DNA from: Methyloterricola oryzae
GTDB lineage: Bacteria > Pseudomonadota > Gammaproteobacteria > Methylococcales > Methylococcaceae
Reading direction: 5' to 3'
NCBI RefSeq assembly: GCF_000934725.1
Contig: NZ_JYNS01000019.1
Location: 1-59,786 of the forward strand
Length of the DNA: 59,786 nt
Made by a program: the position numbers and the translations under genes. Under the pieces are notes generated by a model. The model saw nothing but the letters and a program-made list of their open reading frames with translations. It did no database searches and had not been told where the DNA came from. Positions 40,274 to 49,359 of this stretch are shown piece by piece; positions within the stretch are counted from its first letter, which is position 1; every line of letters starts with the position of its first letter.

Positions 40274-41647
40274 TTAATGAGCCGTAACCGCCGTCTCGCC
40301 AGCATGGCCATTGCTCTCCGATAATGCCCAGGTGTCGGGCGTGGGTTCATGGCCGTCGGCGATGAACATATTGGCGATCTCGAAGATCAGATCGCGTGTG
40401 CCGCGGTAGCCGACGATGGTCTGGTGCGCCGCGCCCAGGCGGTCGAACATGGGGATGCCGATGCGGTAGAAAGGAATCTTCAGTCGCTCGGCCGCCTGCC
40501 GCCCGTGGGAATGGGTGACCAGGAGATTGCAGTCCTTGGCCCGCGCTTCCAGGTCCTCCAGATCGCCGATCAGAACTTCCTCAGTGGGAACCTGCTCCAG
40601 CAAGGGCGAGCCCGTGGTGGTCACGGCGGCGGTGACATGCGAGCCCATCTCGGTGATCCATTGGCTCAAGGTCCAGAGCAGATCGGGCTCGGCGCCGATG
40701 GCGATTTTCTTGCCGCCGAAATGGAAGTGCCCGTCCAGCATGGCGTCCACCAACTGGCTGCGCTGACGCTTGATCTTGTTGGGCACCGGCCTGTCGCTGA
40801 GCTGCGCGCAGAGGCTGATGAAGCGGTCGTTGACTTCCAGCCCGGTGAGCCGGTCGAACAGGGTGAAGGGCACGCCGGTCTTCTTTTCCATGGCGAGGGC
40901 GGCATCGCGCATCTGCTCGCCGATCGCGATGGTGTGCTGCGACAGGCCCATGGCCGCGATCTCGTCCAGGGAAATGCCACCGATGGTGGTGGGGGTGAAA
41001 TCGTCCGGCACGTGGCCGTCCAGGGAACCGGACAGATCCGGCAGTATCACCGCTTCCAGTCCGAAGCCGTCGAGGATGTCGCGCAGTTCATCCAGGTCGC
41101 CCGGCGTCAGGTGCGCCCCCGGCAGGATGTTGACCTTGCCCGGTTCTCGCGCCGCGTCGGCGGGTTGGGCATCCACCAATTGCTCGATCATCTTGGTGAC
41201 GGTCTTGGCCCAGCCGTCCTGGAAGGCGTCCTTGAAATCCGGCGTGGACACATACACCAGCTTGATGTGGTCCAGTTCCGGGTGCTTCTCGCGGATGAGC
41301 TTCAAATAGCCGTCCACGTCATCGCCCTTGGTCTCGGTGACGCCGGTGGACGAAATGCCGATGATCGAGGGCTTCTGCCGGTTGGCAATGGTGACGATGG
41401 CCTGCTCCACGTTCTCCAGACCACCGAGCACCGTGGCGACTTCGCTCATGGCGGTGGTCTGCAGGGGAATGGCCTCCTTGAAGTGGCGCACGAACAGCAC
41501 CAGGCCGAAGGAGGTGCACCCCTGGGAACCGTGGAACAGGGGCATGCAGTTCTTGATACCCATGTAGGCCAGCGCGCTGCCGATGGGCTGGCTCATCTTG
41601 AGCGGATTGACCGCGCAGGCCTTGCTGGAACTGGTGACTTTGGCCAT
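40274..41647 (-). CDS. nifN: NifN, FeMo-co assembly scaffold beta subunit
   Basis: 457 aa. NifK-like fold with VNPLKMSQPIGSALAYMGI and LFHGSQGCTSFGLVLFVRHF, the conserved Cys44 cluster ligand, and IIGISSTGVTETKGDDVDGY. With NifE it forms the tetramer on which NifB-co is converted to FeMo-co. Nine bases after nifE, so co-translated. Length is within the NifN range and nothing appears truncated. Confidence 0.96.
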   Translation of the reverse strand: MAKVTSSSKACAVNPLKMSQPIGSALAYMGIKNCMPLFHGSQGCTSFGLVLFVRHFKEAIPLQTTAMSEVATVLGGLENVEQAIVTIANRQKPSIIGISSTGVTETKGDDVDGYLKLIREKHPELDHIKLVYVSTPDFKDAFQDGWAKTVTKMIEQLVDAQPADAAREPGKVNILPGAHLTPGDLDELRDILDGFGLEAVILPDLSGSLDGHVPDDFTPTTIGGISLDEIAAMGLSQHTIAIGEQMRDAALAMEKKTGVPFTLFDRLTGLEVNDRFISLCAQLSDRPVPNKIKRQRSQLVDAMLDGHFHFGGKKIAIGAEPDLLWTLSQWITEMGSHVTAAVTTTGSPLLEQVPTEEVLIGDLEDLEARAKDCNLLVTHSHGRQAAERLKIPFYRIGIPMFDRLGAAHQTIVGYRGTRDLIFEIANMFIADGHEPTPDTWALSESNGHAGETAVTAH

Positions 41648-41656
41648 GGTGTTGTC

Positions 41657-43339
41657 TCAGGCCGCCTGTTGCGCGGGCGCAGGCTCCGCGGCGGGATTCC
41701 AGTGATCCTGGGTTTCCAGGATCTTCTCCAGCTTGCCGGCGCAGGACCCGCAGCCGGTGCCGGCGCCGGTGGCAGCCGAGATGGCATCGACGGTGGCGAG
41801 ACCCTGCGCCACGATGGCGTCCTCGATGGCGCCGCGGTTCACCGTCTTGCACTTGCAGACAGGGGCGGACCGGCGCTTTTCCCGCGCCAGGGCTGGGTCG
41901 GCAGCGATGGCCGCGACCTCGGCGGCAATGGCAGCGTCCGCCCTTTCCTCCCAGGTCTGCTCTTCCCAAGGGGCGCGCAGGCGCACCTGCTCCCACACCG
42001 GATTGGACAGCGCCTTGTCGATTTCCTTCACCAGGGCGACCATGCCCACATAGCCCATGTAGGCGTGGTGCCGTTCCTGATTGATGTCCAGCCAAGGCAT
42101 CTTGGCCTTCAGCGCGACGAACTGCGATCGGCCGCCGGAGAGCATGATGTCCGCCTTGGCGTCCTTCAGCATCTTGTACATTTCGCGAGGGCTCATGTCA
42201 TCGATCATGTGGGCGTCTTCCCCCATGATCTCCTTGATGCGCTCCTTGTCTTCCTTGGTGGATTTCTTCACGCTGGTGCCTACCAGTTCCATGCCGCCTT
42301 CCTGCAGGGCGGCCACCACGGACCAGGACTTCACGCCGCCGGTGATGAGCAGCACTTTCTTGCCGGTCAGGCGCTTCTTGTACACTTCGATGCCGGCCCA
42401 GGCCTTGGCTTCCTCGCGGGCGATCAAGGCCTCGGTGCGGTCCATCAATTCGGGATCGGCGCCCTTTTCGATCAGCAGGCGCGAGATTTCCCTCAATGCT
42501 TCACTGGTATCCTGGATGCCGTAGAAAGAGCCCTCGAAGAAGGGGATGTCGTAGCGCTCCTCCATCTTGCGGGCAATGTTGATCATGGATTTCGAGCACA
42601 CCATCATGGCGGCCTTGGCGCGGTGGGAAGACGCCACGTCCTTGTACTTGGCATCGCCGGAGATGCAGCAAAGGATGCGGATGCCCAGTTCGTCCAGCAG
42701 GGGCTTGACCTGCCACAACTCGCCGGAGAGGTTGTACTCGCCGATGATGTTGATGTCGTAAGGCGTGGTGTACTCAGGCTCTTCGGTGCCGATCACATGA
42801 TCCAGGATGGCCTCGCCCGCCAGCTTGTTGCCGAGGTTCTTGGGGCCGACGAAGCCGGGGGAGTTCACCGGGATCACCGGCTTGCCGAACTTCTTGCTGG
42901 CCGCCTTGCACACCGCGTCGATATCGTCGCCGATCATGGCGGGGACGCAAGTCTGGTAGACGAACACCGCGGGCGGGTCGTATTTCTCGATGATTTCCTT
43001 GACCGACTTGTACAAGCGCTTCTCACCGCCGAACACCACGTCAGTTTCATTGATGTCGGTGGTGAAGCCGGTGCGCCAGAGGTTGGAACCGGAGGACTTG
43101 GAACCGCGGTTGTCCCAGGAGTTGCCTTCGCAGGCGATGGGCCCGTGCACCAGATGCGCTACGTCAGTGATGGGCTGTAGCGCGATCTTCGCTCCATCAA
43201 AGGCGCAGCCGCCGGCGGCGCCACCCGGCTGCAATTGCTTGGTGCAGCCTTTCTTGCGCTCCTTCTCCGACTTGCCCTGGTTCTTGCCGCAACCGGGCTC
43301 GTTGAAGACTTCCTGGATCTTGCTGGATACGCTGCTCAT
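41657..43339 (-). CDS. nifE: NifE, FeMo-co assembly scaffold alpha subunit, with C-terminal BFD-like [2Fe-2S] domain
   Basis: 560 aa from ATG 43339 (GGAG site); the codon further up is TTG. The first 470 residues are NifD-like scaffold: CAFDGAKIALQPITDVAHLV, HGPIACEGNSWDNRGS, and PVIPVNSPGFVGPKNLGNKL. Then an Ala-rich linker and residues 490-540 with Cys495-x-Cys497-x32-Cys530-x2-Cys533, the [2Fe-2S] pattern of bacterioferritin-associated ferredoxin and of the NifU middle domain. Azotobacter and Klebsiella NifE (about 460-475 aa) lack it; some rhizobial NifE are similarly long (recalled). A sigma-54 element and UAS precede the gene. Confidence 0.95.
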   Translation of the reverse strand: MSSVSSKIQEVFNEPGCGKNQGKSEKERKKGCTKQLQPGGAAGGCAFDGAKIALQPITDVAHLVHGPIACEGNSWDNRGSKSSGSNLWRTGFTTDINETDVVFGGEKRLYKSVKEIIEKYDPPAVFVYQTCVPAMIGDDIDAVCKAASKKFGKPVIPVNSPGFVGPKNLGNKLAGEAILDHVIGTEEPEYTTPYDINIIGEYNLSGELWQVKPLLDELGIRILCCISGDAKYKDVASSHRAKAAMMVCSKSMINIARKMEERYDIPFFEGSFYGIQDTSEALREISRLLIEKGADPELMDRTEALIAREEAKAWAGIEVYKKRLTGKKVLLITGGVKSWSVVAALQEGGMELVGTSVKKSTKEDKERIKEIMGEDAHMIDDMSPREMYKMLKDAKADIMLSGGRSQFVALKAKMPWLDINQERHHAYMGYVGMVALVKEIDKALSNPVWEQVRLRAPWEEQTWEERADAAIAAEVAAIAADPALAREKRRSAPVCKCKTVNRGAIEDAIVAQGLATVDAISAATGAGTGCGSCAGKLEKILETQDHWNPAAEPAPAQQAA

Positions 43340-43422
43340 GCCCAATCTCCGCGATGACTTTGTACTGACGACGACGGTCGGGTGATGGGAACCGCCGGTC
43401 GTGCAGGGTCTGGTGATTGTTT

Positions 43423-43438
43423 AGCAAGCCCTGTGCCC
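43423..43438 (-). promoter_or_regulatory. Sigma-54 promoter for nifE-nifN-nifX
   Basis: On the minus strand GGGCACAGGGCTTGCT gives GGCAC-N5-TTGC, matching the -24/-12 consensus TGGCAC-N5-TTGCA in both invariant dinucleotides. It lies about 84 bp before nifE, with a NifA site 57 bp further upstream. Confidence 0.8.
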
Positions 43439-43494
43439 AAGCCCTATCCCATTGAATCAATTGATGGCTTTTAGCGAAGCCAAGCCCCATGGGC

Positions 43495-43510
43495 TGTAGG
43501 GTTAAGAACA
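43495..43510. promoter_or_regulatory. NifA upstream activator sequence for nifE
   Basis: TGTAGGGTTAAGAACA is an exact TGT-N10-ACA. It is centred about 90 bp upstream of the expected start from the sigma-54 element at 43423-43438, within the usual range for NifA looping. Confidence 0.75.
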
Positions 43511-43625
43511 ATGAGCGGGGCGCTTGTAGGGAAGCGGACAAGCCCGATGCACCAAGACATGGCGTGATCGGGAACAGGCCCAAGCGTGCCCTTCAACTGA
43601 CCGGACCAAAGAAGGCTTCTTCGCT

Positions 43626-43752
43626 CCTTCCCCCTGACAGGGGGAAGGCTGGGATGGGGGTAGGCCGCCAGGAAGAAGCACCGTCGAAGTTCACTCCCGC
43701 CTTCAAGGCCCGCCCCCCCACCCTGCCCTCCCCCTCAAAAGGAGGAGGGGGC
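43626..43752. repeat. Dispersed intergenic repeat, copy 1
   Basis: One of three similar segments in this window. It begins CTTCCCCCTGacAGGGGGAAGG followed by GGGATGGGGGT and ends CCACCCTGCCCTCCCCCT with a GGAGGGGG complement. Both ends can form small hairpins. It lies between the FeSII terminator and the nifE UAS. Such elements are usually non-coding and REP/MITE-like. Confidence 0.65.
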
Positions 43753-43764
43753 GGCCCAGCCAAT

Positions 43765-43805
43765 AAAAAAGCGCCGGCAAGCACCCGAGCAGTGCTCACC
43801 GGCGC
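43765..43805 (-). terminator. Intrinsic terminator of the nifHDK-ferredoxin operon
   Basis: On the minus strand GCGCCGG...GTGC/GCAC...CCGGCGC makes a long stem (7 bp, small internal loop, 4 bp) around a 7-nt loop and is followed by six T residues. It is 30 bp beyond the ferredoxin stop, so transcription from nifH should end here. Confidence 0.85.
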
Positions 43806-43835
43806 CTGAAAATGTAGAAGCGTCGTTGCCAGGTC

Positions 43836-44201
43836 TCAGACCACGCCGGGCTCGCCGCTGAATTTCACCAGCACGTCTTCATCGCGCACGATGTACTGGC
43901 AGGCCAGCCGGTACTTGGGCGGCTTGTCGCTAACGACAGCGGCCTCGATCTCCGCCTTGGTGAGTTTGCCCGCCGCCAGCAGGGTCGCCCTTTCCTTCTC
44001 GGTCAGGGATTGCGCCATGAACGGCTTGTTCAGCTCGCTCACTTCGATGACGCAGGAACCGCAATCGCCGTCCTCGCATTCGAAGGGAACCGGAATCTTG
44101 TTTTGCTTCGCAACCTTCAGCAGGGTATGGGTGTCACCCGCCGTGGCATAGACGGTGACGTCCTTGGGAAGCAGCGGGCTGGAAAAAGTGACGTTGCCCA
44201 T
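43836..44201 (-). CDS. FeSII (Shethna)/FdxD-type [2Fe-2S] ferredoxin
   Basis: 121 aa from ATG 44201 with AGAGGA upstream. Plant-type ligands are Cys42, Cys47, Cys50 (PFECEDGDCGSC) and Cys101 (RLACQ). The start TFSSPLLPKDVTVYA and the end YIVRDEDVLVKFSGEPG closely match recalled FeSII of Azotobacter vinelandii, including the 30-residue insertion after the third cysteine. FeSII binds oxidised nitrogenase and shields it from O2. Last gene of the nifHDK operon, directly before the terminator. FdxD-type electron transfer is the alternative role. Confidence 0.88.
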   Translation of the reverse strand: MGNVTFSSPLLPKDVTVYATAGDTHTLLKVAKQNKIPVPFECEDGDCGSCVIEVSELNKPFMAQSLTEKERATLLAAGKLTKAEIEAAVVSDKPPKYRLACQYIVRDEDVLVKFSGEPGVV

Positions 44202-44224
44202 GATGTTTTGTCCTCTAAATGGAA

Positions 44225-44245
44225 GGGCCGGTTTGAAGCCGGCCC
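44225..44245. repeat. Hairpin between nifK and the ferredoxin gene
   Basis: GGGCCGG and CCGGCCC flank a 7-nt loop in the 122-bp gap. No T-run follows, so it probably stabilises the nifHDK mRNA end or dampens read-through into the ferredoxin gene. Confidence 0.5.
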
Positions 44246-44323
44246 CGGTACAACAGTGGTTTCCCGAACGCCCGCCCCGCAAGAGCCGGAAAAGCTCTCG
44301 CGCGGCGGAGACATTCCGAGAAC

Positions 44324-45883
44324 TTAGCGGATGATGTCGTAGCTGTAGTCGGTCTTCGCCGGGATGATGGTGTTGGCGTCGATCGCCTCGAAGATACGGT
44401 CGAGGATCCACACCAGCACGTTCAGGCCGCCCTGGTAACCCCACACCGGATAACGGTGCTTGTGGTGACGATCGAAGATCGGGAAGCCGATGCGGATCAG
44501 CGGGGTTCCCGTATCACGCTCCAGGTACTTGCCATAGGTGTTGCCGATCAGGAAGTCGACCGGATCGGTGAACAGCAGGGAGCGCATGTGCCACAGGTCC
44601 TTGCCCGGGTACGCCTTGCAGTTCTTGCCGAAGGGCGAGGAATCGAACAGCGCCTGCATCTTCTTTTCCCAGGCCTTGCCGCCGTTGGTGGCCAGCACGT
44701 GGATGGGCTCGGCGCCCAGTTCCATCAGGAAGGCCGCCAGGCCGTAGCACAGATCCGGATCGCCGTAGATGGCGAACTTCTGGCCGTGGATGTGGGCGGT
44801 GGAGTCCGCAATGGCGTCCACCAGGCGACCGCGCTCCTTCTCCAGTTCCGCCGGGATCGGCTTGCCAGTGATGCGCGAGATCTCCATCAGCAGCTGGTCG
44901 GTACCGGCCACGCCGATGGGGTGGTTGAGGGCAACCACTTCCTGGCCGTGCTCGGCGATGAAGGGCAGGGTCTTCTCCGTGCAGTATTCCTGCATGGAGA
45001 TGGTGGCCTTGGCGTGCAGCGCGTTGGCAGCCTCTTCCAGGGTGGTGCCGCCGTCGTACATGCGGAAGACGCCATCGGTCGGGGTGTCGAACACGTCGCT
45101 GTTGTCGCACAGGATCGTGTAATCGACGCCGAACAGACCAAAGATGCGCTTGATCTCGCGCAGGTTGCCGACGGTGTAGCCGTCGAAGCCGCCGATGAAG
45201 TTGATCGACTCGTTGGGCTCACGCACCATGGGCGGAACCGTGCCGGCCTTGCCGTCCCAGAAGTGCTGGAAGATACCCTTCATGACATTGTCGTAGCCGG
45301 TGATATGGCTGCCGACGAAGGCCGGGGTATGGGCGAAGGGCACGTCGTACTCGGCCGGGATGGAACCTTTTTCCTTCGAGGTCTTGATGAAGGCATTGAG
45401 GTCGTCGCCGATCACTTCCGCCATACAGGTGGTGGAGACGGAAATCATCTTCGGCTTGTACATGTTGTACGCATTGGCCAGGCCGTCAATCATGTTGTTC
45501 AGGCCGCCGAACACCGCCGCATCCTCGGTCATGGAGGAGGACACGCAGGAGGTGGGCTCCTTGAAATGACGGCTGAAGTGCGAGCGGTAATACGCTACGC
45601 AGCCCTGCGAACCGTGCACGAAGGGCAGGGTGCCCTCGAAGCCGACCGCCGCGAACACGGCGCCCAGCGGCTGACAAGCCTTCGCCGGGTTGACCACCAG
45701 GGCCTCGCGGGCGAAGTTCTTCTCTTTGTACTCTTCGGTCTTGGCCCATTCGCGGACTTCGGCAACCTGCTCGTCCGGGGGCATGAACTCGAATTCCTTA
45801 CGCTTGTTCTCGAACAGCTCTACGTATTCCGGTTCACGGAACAGGTTGAAGTGGTCAAGGACTTTCTCTGCATTCTGACTCAT
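44324..45883 (-). CDS. nifK: Nitrogenase MoFe protein beta chain
   Basis: 519 aa, near the 523 of Azotobacter. P-cluster cysteines are in [22 protein letters not shown] and [12 protein letters not shown]; the Ser of [13 protein letters not shown] is also conserved. With NifD it makes the alpha2beta2 MoFe protein that reduces N2. It starts 100 bp after nifD, a gap containing a REP-like palindrome. Confidence 0.98.
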   Translation of the reverse strand: MSQNAEKVLDHFNLFREPEYVELFENKRKEFEFMPPDEQVAEVREWAKTEEYKEKNFAREALVVNPAKACQPLGAVFAAVGFEGTLPFVHGSQGCVAYYRSHFSRHFKEPTSCVSSSMTEDAAVFGGLNNMIDGLANAYNMYKPKMISVSTTCMAEVIGDDLNAFIKTSKEKGSIPAEYDVPFAHTPAFVGSHITGYDNVMKGIFQHFWDGKAGTVPPMVREPNESINFIGGFDGYTVGNLREIKRIFGLFGVDYTILCDNSDVFDTPTDGVFRMYDGGTTLEEAANALHAKATISMQEYCTEKTLPFIAEHGQEVVALNHPIGVAGTDQLLMEISRITGKPIPAELEKERGRLVDAIADSTAHIHGQKFAIYGDPDLCYGLAAFLMELGAEPIHVLATNGGKAWEKKMQALFDSSPFGKNCKAYPGKDLWHMRSLLFTDPVDFLIGNTYGKYLERDTGTPLIRIGFPIFDRHHKHRYPVWGYQGGLNVLVWILDRIFEAIDANTIIPAKTDYSYDIIR

Positions 45884-45906
45884 GGCTTAGCTCCAAAATT
45901 TCGGGG

Positions 45907-45968
45907 GTAGGGTGCGCACGCGGGCGCACCGGTACTCGAGATCAATGGTGCGACGCGGCGCACCCTAC
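45907..45968. repeat. REP-like palindrome in the nifD-nifK gap
   Basis: GTAGGGTGCGC and its exact complement GCGCACCCTAC bracket 40 bp; a second nested stem GGTGCGC/GCGCACC lies in the left arm. The element fills most of the 100-bp gap between nifD and nifK, which in many diazotrophs is far shorter. It can form a strong RNA structure in the operon transcript. Confidence 0.7.
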
Positions 45969-45983
45969 TTCCGTTCGGCCCGC

Positions 45984-47444
45984 TTAGGCGGCCGACTTCC
46001 AGGGAGTCTTGGCCAGGCCCCACACCGGGTTGTTGATGGCCATGTCCATGTCACGGGCGAAGATGGCGAAGCCGTCATAGCCGTGATAAGGACCCGAATA
46101 ATCCCAGGAGTGCATCTGGCGGAAAGGCACGCCCATTTTCTGGAAAACGTACTTCTCCTTGATGCCGGACCCGACCAGGTCGGGCTGGATCTTCTCGACG
46201 AACTTCTCGAACTCGAAGCCGGTCACGTCGTCGTAGATCAGGGTGCCGTCCTTGACGTAGTGGGTGGTGCGCTGGTAATCGTCGTTGTGGCCGAACTCGT
46301 AGCCGGTGCCGACGATTTCCATGCCCAGGTCCTCGTAGGCGCCGATCACGTGACGGGGACGCAGGCCGCCCACGTACAGCATGACCTTCTTGCCTTCCAG
46401 GCGCGGACGGTACTTGTCGATCACCGCCTGCATCAGGGGCTCGTACTTGGCAATGACGCGCTCGGCGCCTTCCTTGATCTTGTCGTCGAAGTAGCCGGCG
46501 ATCTTGCGCAGGGACTCTGCGATCTTGGTCGGGCCGAAGAAGTTGTACTCCACCCACGGCACCCCGTACTTCTCTTCCAGGTGACGGGAGATGTAGTTCA
46601 TGGAGCGGTAACAGTGCAGCACGTTCAGCTTGGCCTTCGGGGTGTTCTCCAACTCGGCCAGGGAGCCGTCGCCGGACCACTGGGCGATCACGCGCAGGCC
46701 CATTTCCTCCAGCAGGATGCGGGAAGACCAGGCGTCGCCGCCGATGTTGTAGTCGCCGATGATGGCCACGTCGTACGGGGTGGTCTTGAACTCGGGGTGC
46801 TTGTCGCCGCCCTTGTCGAAGACCCAGTCACGCACGGCGTCGTTGGCGATGTGGTGGCCCAGGGACTGGGACACGCCGCGGAAACCTTCGCAGCGCACCG
46901 GCACGATGGTCTTGCCTTCGTACTCCTTGGACTTCTTCTTGGAAACCGCCTCGATGTCGTCGCCGATGAGGCCGATCGGGCACTCGGACTGAACGGTGAT
47001 GCCGTGATTCAGGGGGAACAGCTCCTGAATCTCGTCGATGATCTTCTCCAGCTTCTTGTCGCCGCCGAAGACGATGTCCTTCTCCTGGAAATCGGAGGTG
47101 AACTGCATGGTGACGAAGGTGTCGATGCCGGTGGTGCCGATGTAGTAGTTCCGGCGCGACGCCCAGGAATACTGGCCGCAGCCCACGGGGCCGTGGCTGA
47201 TGTGGATCATGTCCTTGATGGGGCCCCAGACCACGCCCTTGGAACCGGCGTAGGCGCAACCACGGATGGTCATGACGCCCGGGATGGACTTGACGTTGGA
47301 CTTGGTACCGCAGTCTGCCTTGCCGGCCTCGTACTGATTAAGGTGCTTCGCACGGCGCTTGGCCGTCTTGTCGGGGTAAATTTCAAGGACCTCCTTGATG
47401 AGTTCCTTGTTACGCTCTTTCACTTGCTCAATGGTGAGGCTCAT
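45984..47444 (-). CDS. nifD: Nitrogenase MoFe protein alpha chain
   Basis: 486 aa from ATG 47444 (GGAG site). P-cluster ligands are in [24 protein letters not shown] and [11 protein letters not shown]. FeMo-co ligands are the Cys of [13 protein letters not shown] (Cys275 equivalent) and the His of [12 protein letters not shown] (His442 equivalent); the homocitrate-side His and Gln region RRNYYIG is present. It holds the catalytic cofactor. It follows nifH by 101 bp with an intervening hairpin. Confidence 0.98.
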   Translation of the reverse strand: MSLTIEQVKERNKELIKEVLEIYPDKTAKRRAKHLNQYEAGKADCGTKSNVKSIPGVMTIRGCAYAGSKGVVWGPIKDMIHISHGPVGCGQYSWASRRNYYIGTTGIDTFVTMQFTSDFQEKDIVFGGDKKLEKIIDEIQELFPLNHGITVQSECPIGLIGDDIEAVSKKKSKEYEGKTIVPVRCEGFRGVSQSLGHHIANDAVRDWVFDKGGDKHPEFKTTPYDVAIIGDYNIGGDAWSSRILLEEMGLRVIAQWSGDGSLAELENTPKAKLNVLHCYRSMNYISRHLEEKYGVPWVEYNFFGPTKIAESLRKIAGYFDDKIKEGAERVIAKYEPLMQAVIDKYRPRLEGKKVMLYVGGLRPRHVIGAYEDLGMEIVGTGYEFGHNDDYQRTTHYVKDGTLIYDDVTGFEFEKFVEKIQPDLVGSGIKEKYVFQKMGVPFRQMHSWDYSGPYHGYDGFAIFARDMDMAINNPVWGLAKTPWKSAA

Positions 47445-47500
47445 TGCTCTCTCCTGCTCCAATTACAAAAAACAAGGCATACAAAACTGCGGCTTGAAAC

Positions 47501-47526
47501 GCGGGGCGCGCTGAACGGCGCCCCGC
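47501..47526. repeat. nifH-nifD intergenic hairpin
   Basis: GCGGGGCGC and GCGCCCCGC form a 9-bp stem with an 8-nt loop just after the nifH stop. Hairpins here are known in diazotrophs to stabilise the nifH portion of the mRNA and favour excess Fe protein over MoFe protein; that role here is inferred. Confidence 0.65.
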
Positions 47527-47545
47527 ACTCCGGACGTGCAGCTCT

Positions 47546-48508
<963 letters not shown>

Positions 48509-48589
48509 TCACTGTGCGGCGGCGCTTTCTTTTTTTTCTTCTTTTCGCGACCGACTGGTGAGTAGTCGAATAGTGCACAGTTCACATTT

Positions 48590-48605
48590 AGCAACCGCTG
48601 TGCCA
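48590..48605 (-). promoter_or_regulatory. Sigma-54 promoter for nifHDK
   Basis: Minus-strand TGGCACAGCGGTTGCT matches TGGCAC-N5-TTGCA except for the last base. Transcription would begin near 48578, about 150 nt before the nifH start. Two NifA sites lie 80-125 bp upstream. Confidence 0.88.
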
Positions 48606-48683
48606 GCCCCCTTGAAATTTCTAAGTTACTGATTTATTGGTCGTAAATCATTGTATGAAGCGTGACAAACGCCCCTCCCGTGA

Positions 48684-48699
48684 TGTTTGCTACAAGACA
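48684..48699. promoter_or_regulatory. NifA upstream activator sequence 1 (shared)
   Basis: TGTTTGCTACAAGACA is an exact TGT-N10-ACA embedded in a larger dyad GTTTG...CAAAC. It is placed between divergent sigma-54 promoters and can serve both. Confidence 0.82.
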
Positions 48700-48712
48700 A
48701 ACCCATACGGTT

Positions 48713-48728
48713 TGTAGGGAACAAAACA
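48713..48728. promoter_or_regulatory. NifA upstream activator sequence 2 (shared)
   Basis: TGTAGGGAACAAAACA is a second exact TGT-N10-ACA, within the dyad GGTTTGT...ACAAACC. It lies 29 bp from UAS 1 (about three helical turns), allowing cooperative NifA binding on one face of the DNA. Confidence 0.8.
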
Positions 48729-48819
48729 AACCCCACAGCCCCAGCTGCAAGCGGCCGCGACAAGCCCACACCTTATATAGCGAAAGGCCCTGAGGCTTTC
48801 GCCGCGGCCACGAGAGCCG

Positions 48820-48835
48820 TGGCGCGCTAATTGCA
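48820..48835 (+). promoter_or_regulatory. Sigma-54 promoter for the divergent plus-strand operon
   Basis: TGGCGCGCTAATTGCA gives TGGC-C-N5-TTGCA, with one mismatch to the -24/-12 consensus. It is 81 bp before the first gene and about 92 bp from the nearer NifA site, so the plus-strand operon should be switched on together with nifHDK. Confidence 0.8.
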
Positions 48836-48915
48836 AAACTGGAATTGGCGTCTCTAGAAGGGGCTCGTCCCCGGATGCCCATCCGTTCACGTTCAATGCA
48901 AGCGAGGAGTACCCC

Positions 48916-49341
48916 ATGCAGATCGGCGTCGACAGTGAGAAAGCCGTAGACGACAGGCGCGTGTTCGTCGTCGACAGCGACGAGATCACCAGTGCGGCAC
49001 TGCAGTTCATGCTGCACGACGAGATCGAGACCCATGAGCTGAGCAGTCTGGAGGCCGCCTATGCCAAGGCGAGGGACTGGCCGCCCTCGGTGCTGCTGCT
49101 GGGCATCGACATCGTCAGGGAGAAAGGGATCGAGGTGCTCAGCGAAATCCACGGGAAGATGGCCGACCTGAAGATCATCCTGATAGCGGAAAAGGCAACC
49201 GATCCCTTCGCCCAGGAATGTCTCAAGAACGGCGTCAACACCATCCTGCCCAAGCCCCTCACCATCGAGAAGGCCAGGGCCAAGGTGGATGCCCAATTGG
49301 GCCGCGGCTCGCGCCTGGCGGTGCCCGTGGTGGTGATGTAA
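48916..49341 (+). CDS. Degenerate response-regulator receiver protein
   Basis: 141 aa, GAGGAG ribosome site at 48904. Receiver-fold pattern: RRVFVVDSDE (acidic pair, Asp20/Asp22), PSVLLLGIDIVREKGIEVLSEI in the phospho-acceptor strand, IILIAEKA, and the conserved Lys113 in ILPKPL. The acceptor position aligns with Gly63 (Asp65 is two residues late) and the Thr/Ser switch is Ala91, so normal phosphorylation is doubtful. No output domain. As first gene of the NifA-type operon it may be a protein-interaction module rather than a classical regulator. Confidence 0.75.
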   Translation: MQIGVDSEKAVDDRRVFVVDSDEITSAALQFMLHDEIETHELSSLEAAYAKARDWPPSVLLLGIDIVREKGIEVLSEIHGKMADLKIILIAEKATDPFAQECLKNGVNTILPKPLTIEKARAKVDAQLGRGSRLAVPVVVM

Positions 49342-49359
49342 GGCCGGGATCACACCGTC

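Noticed and set aside
40349-43180. 943-codon plus-strand open frame antisense to nifN and nifE
   Set aside because: nifE and nifN on the other strand are unmistakable. In high-GC DNA the antisense third frame is often open; its translation is His/Gly/Leu-rich with no domain, so it is a shadow.
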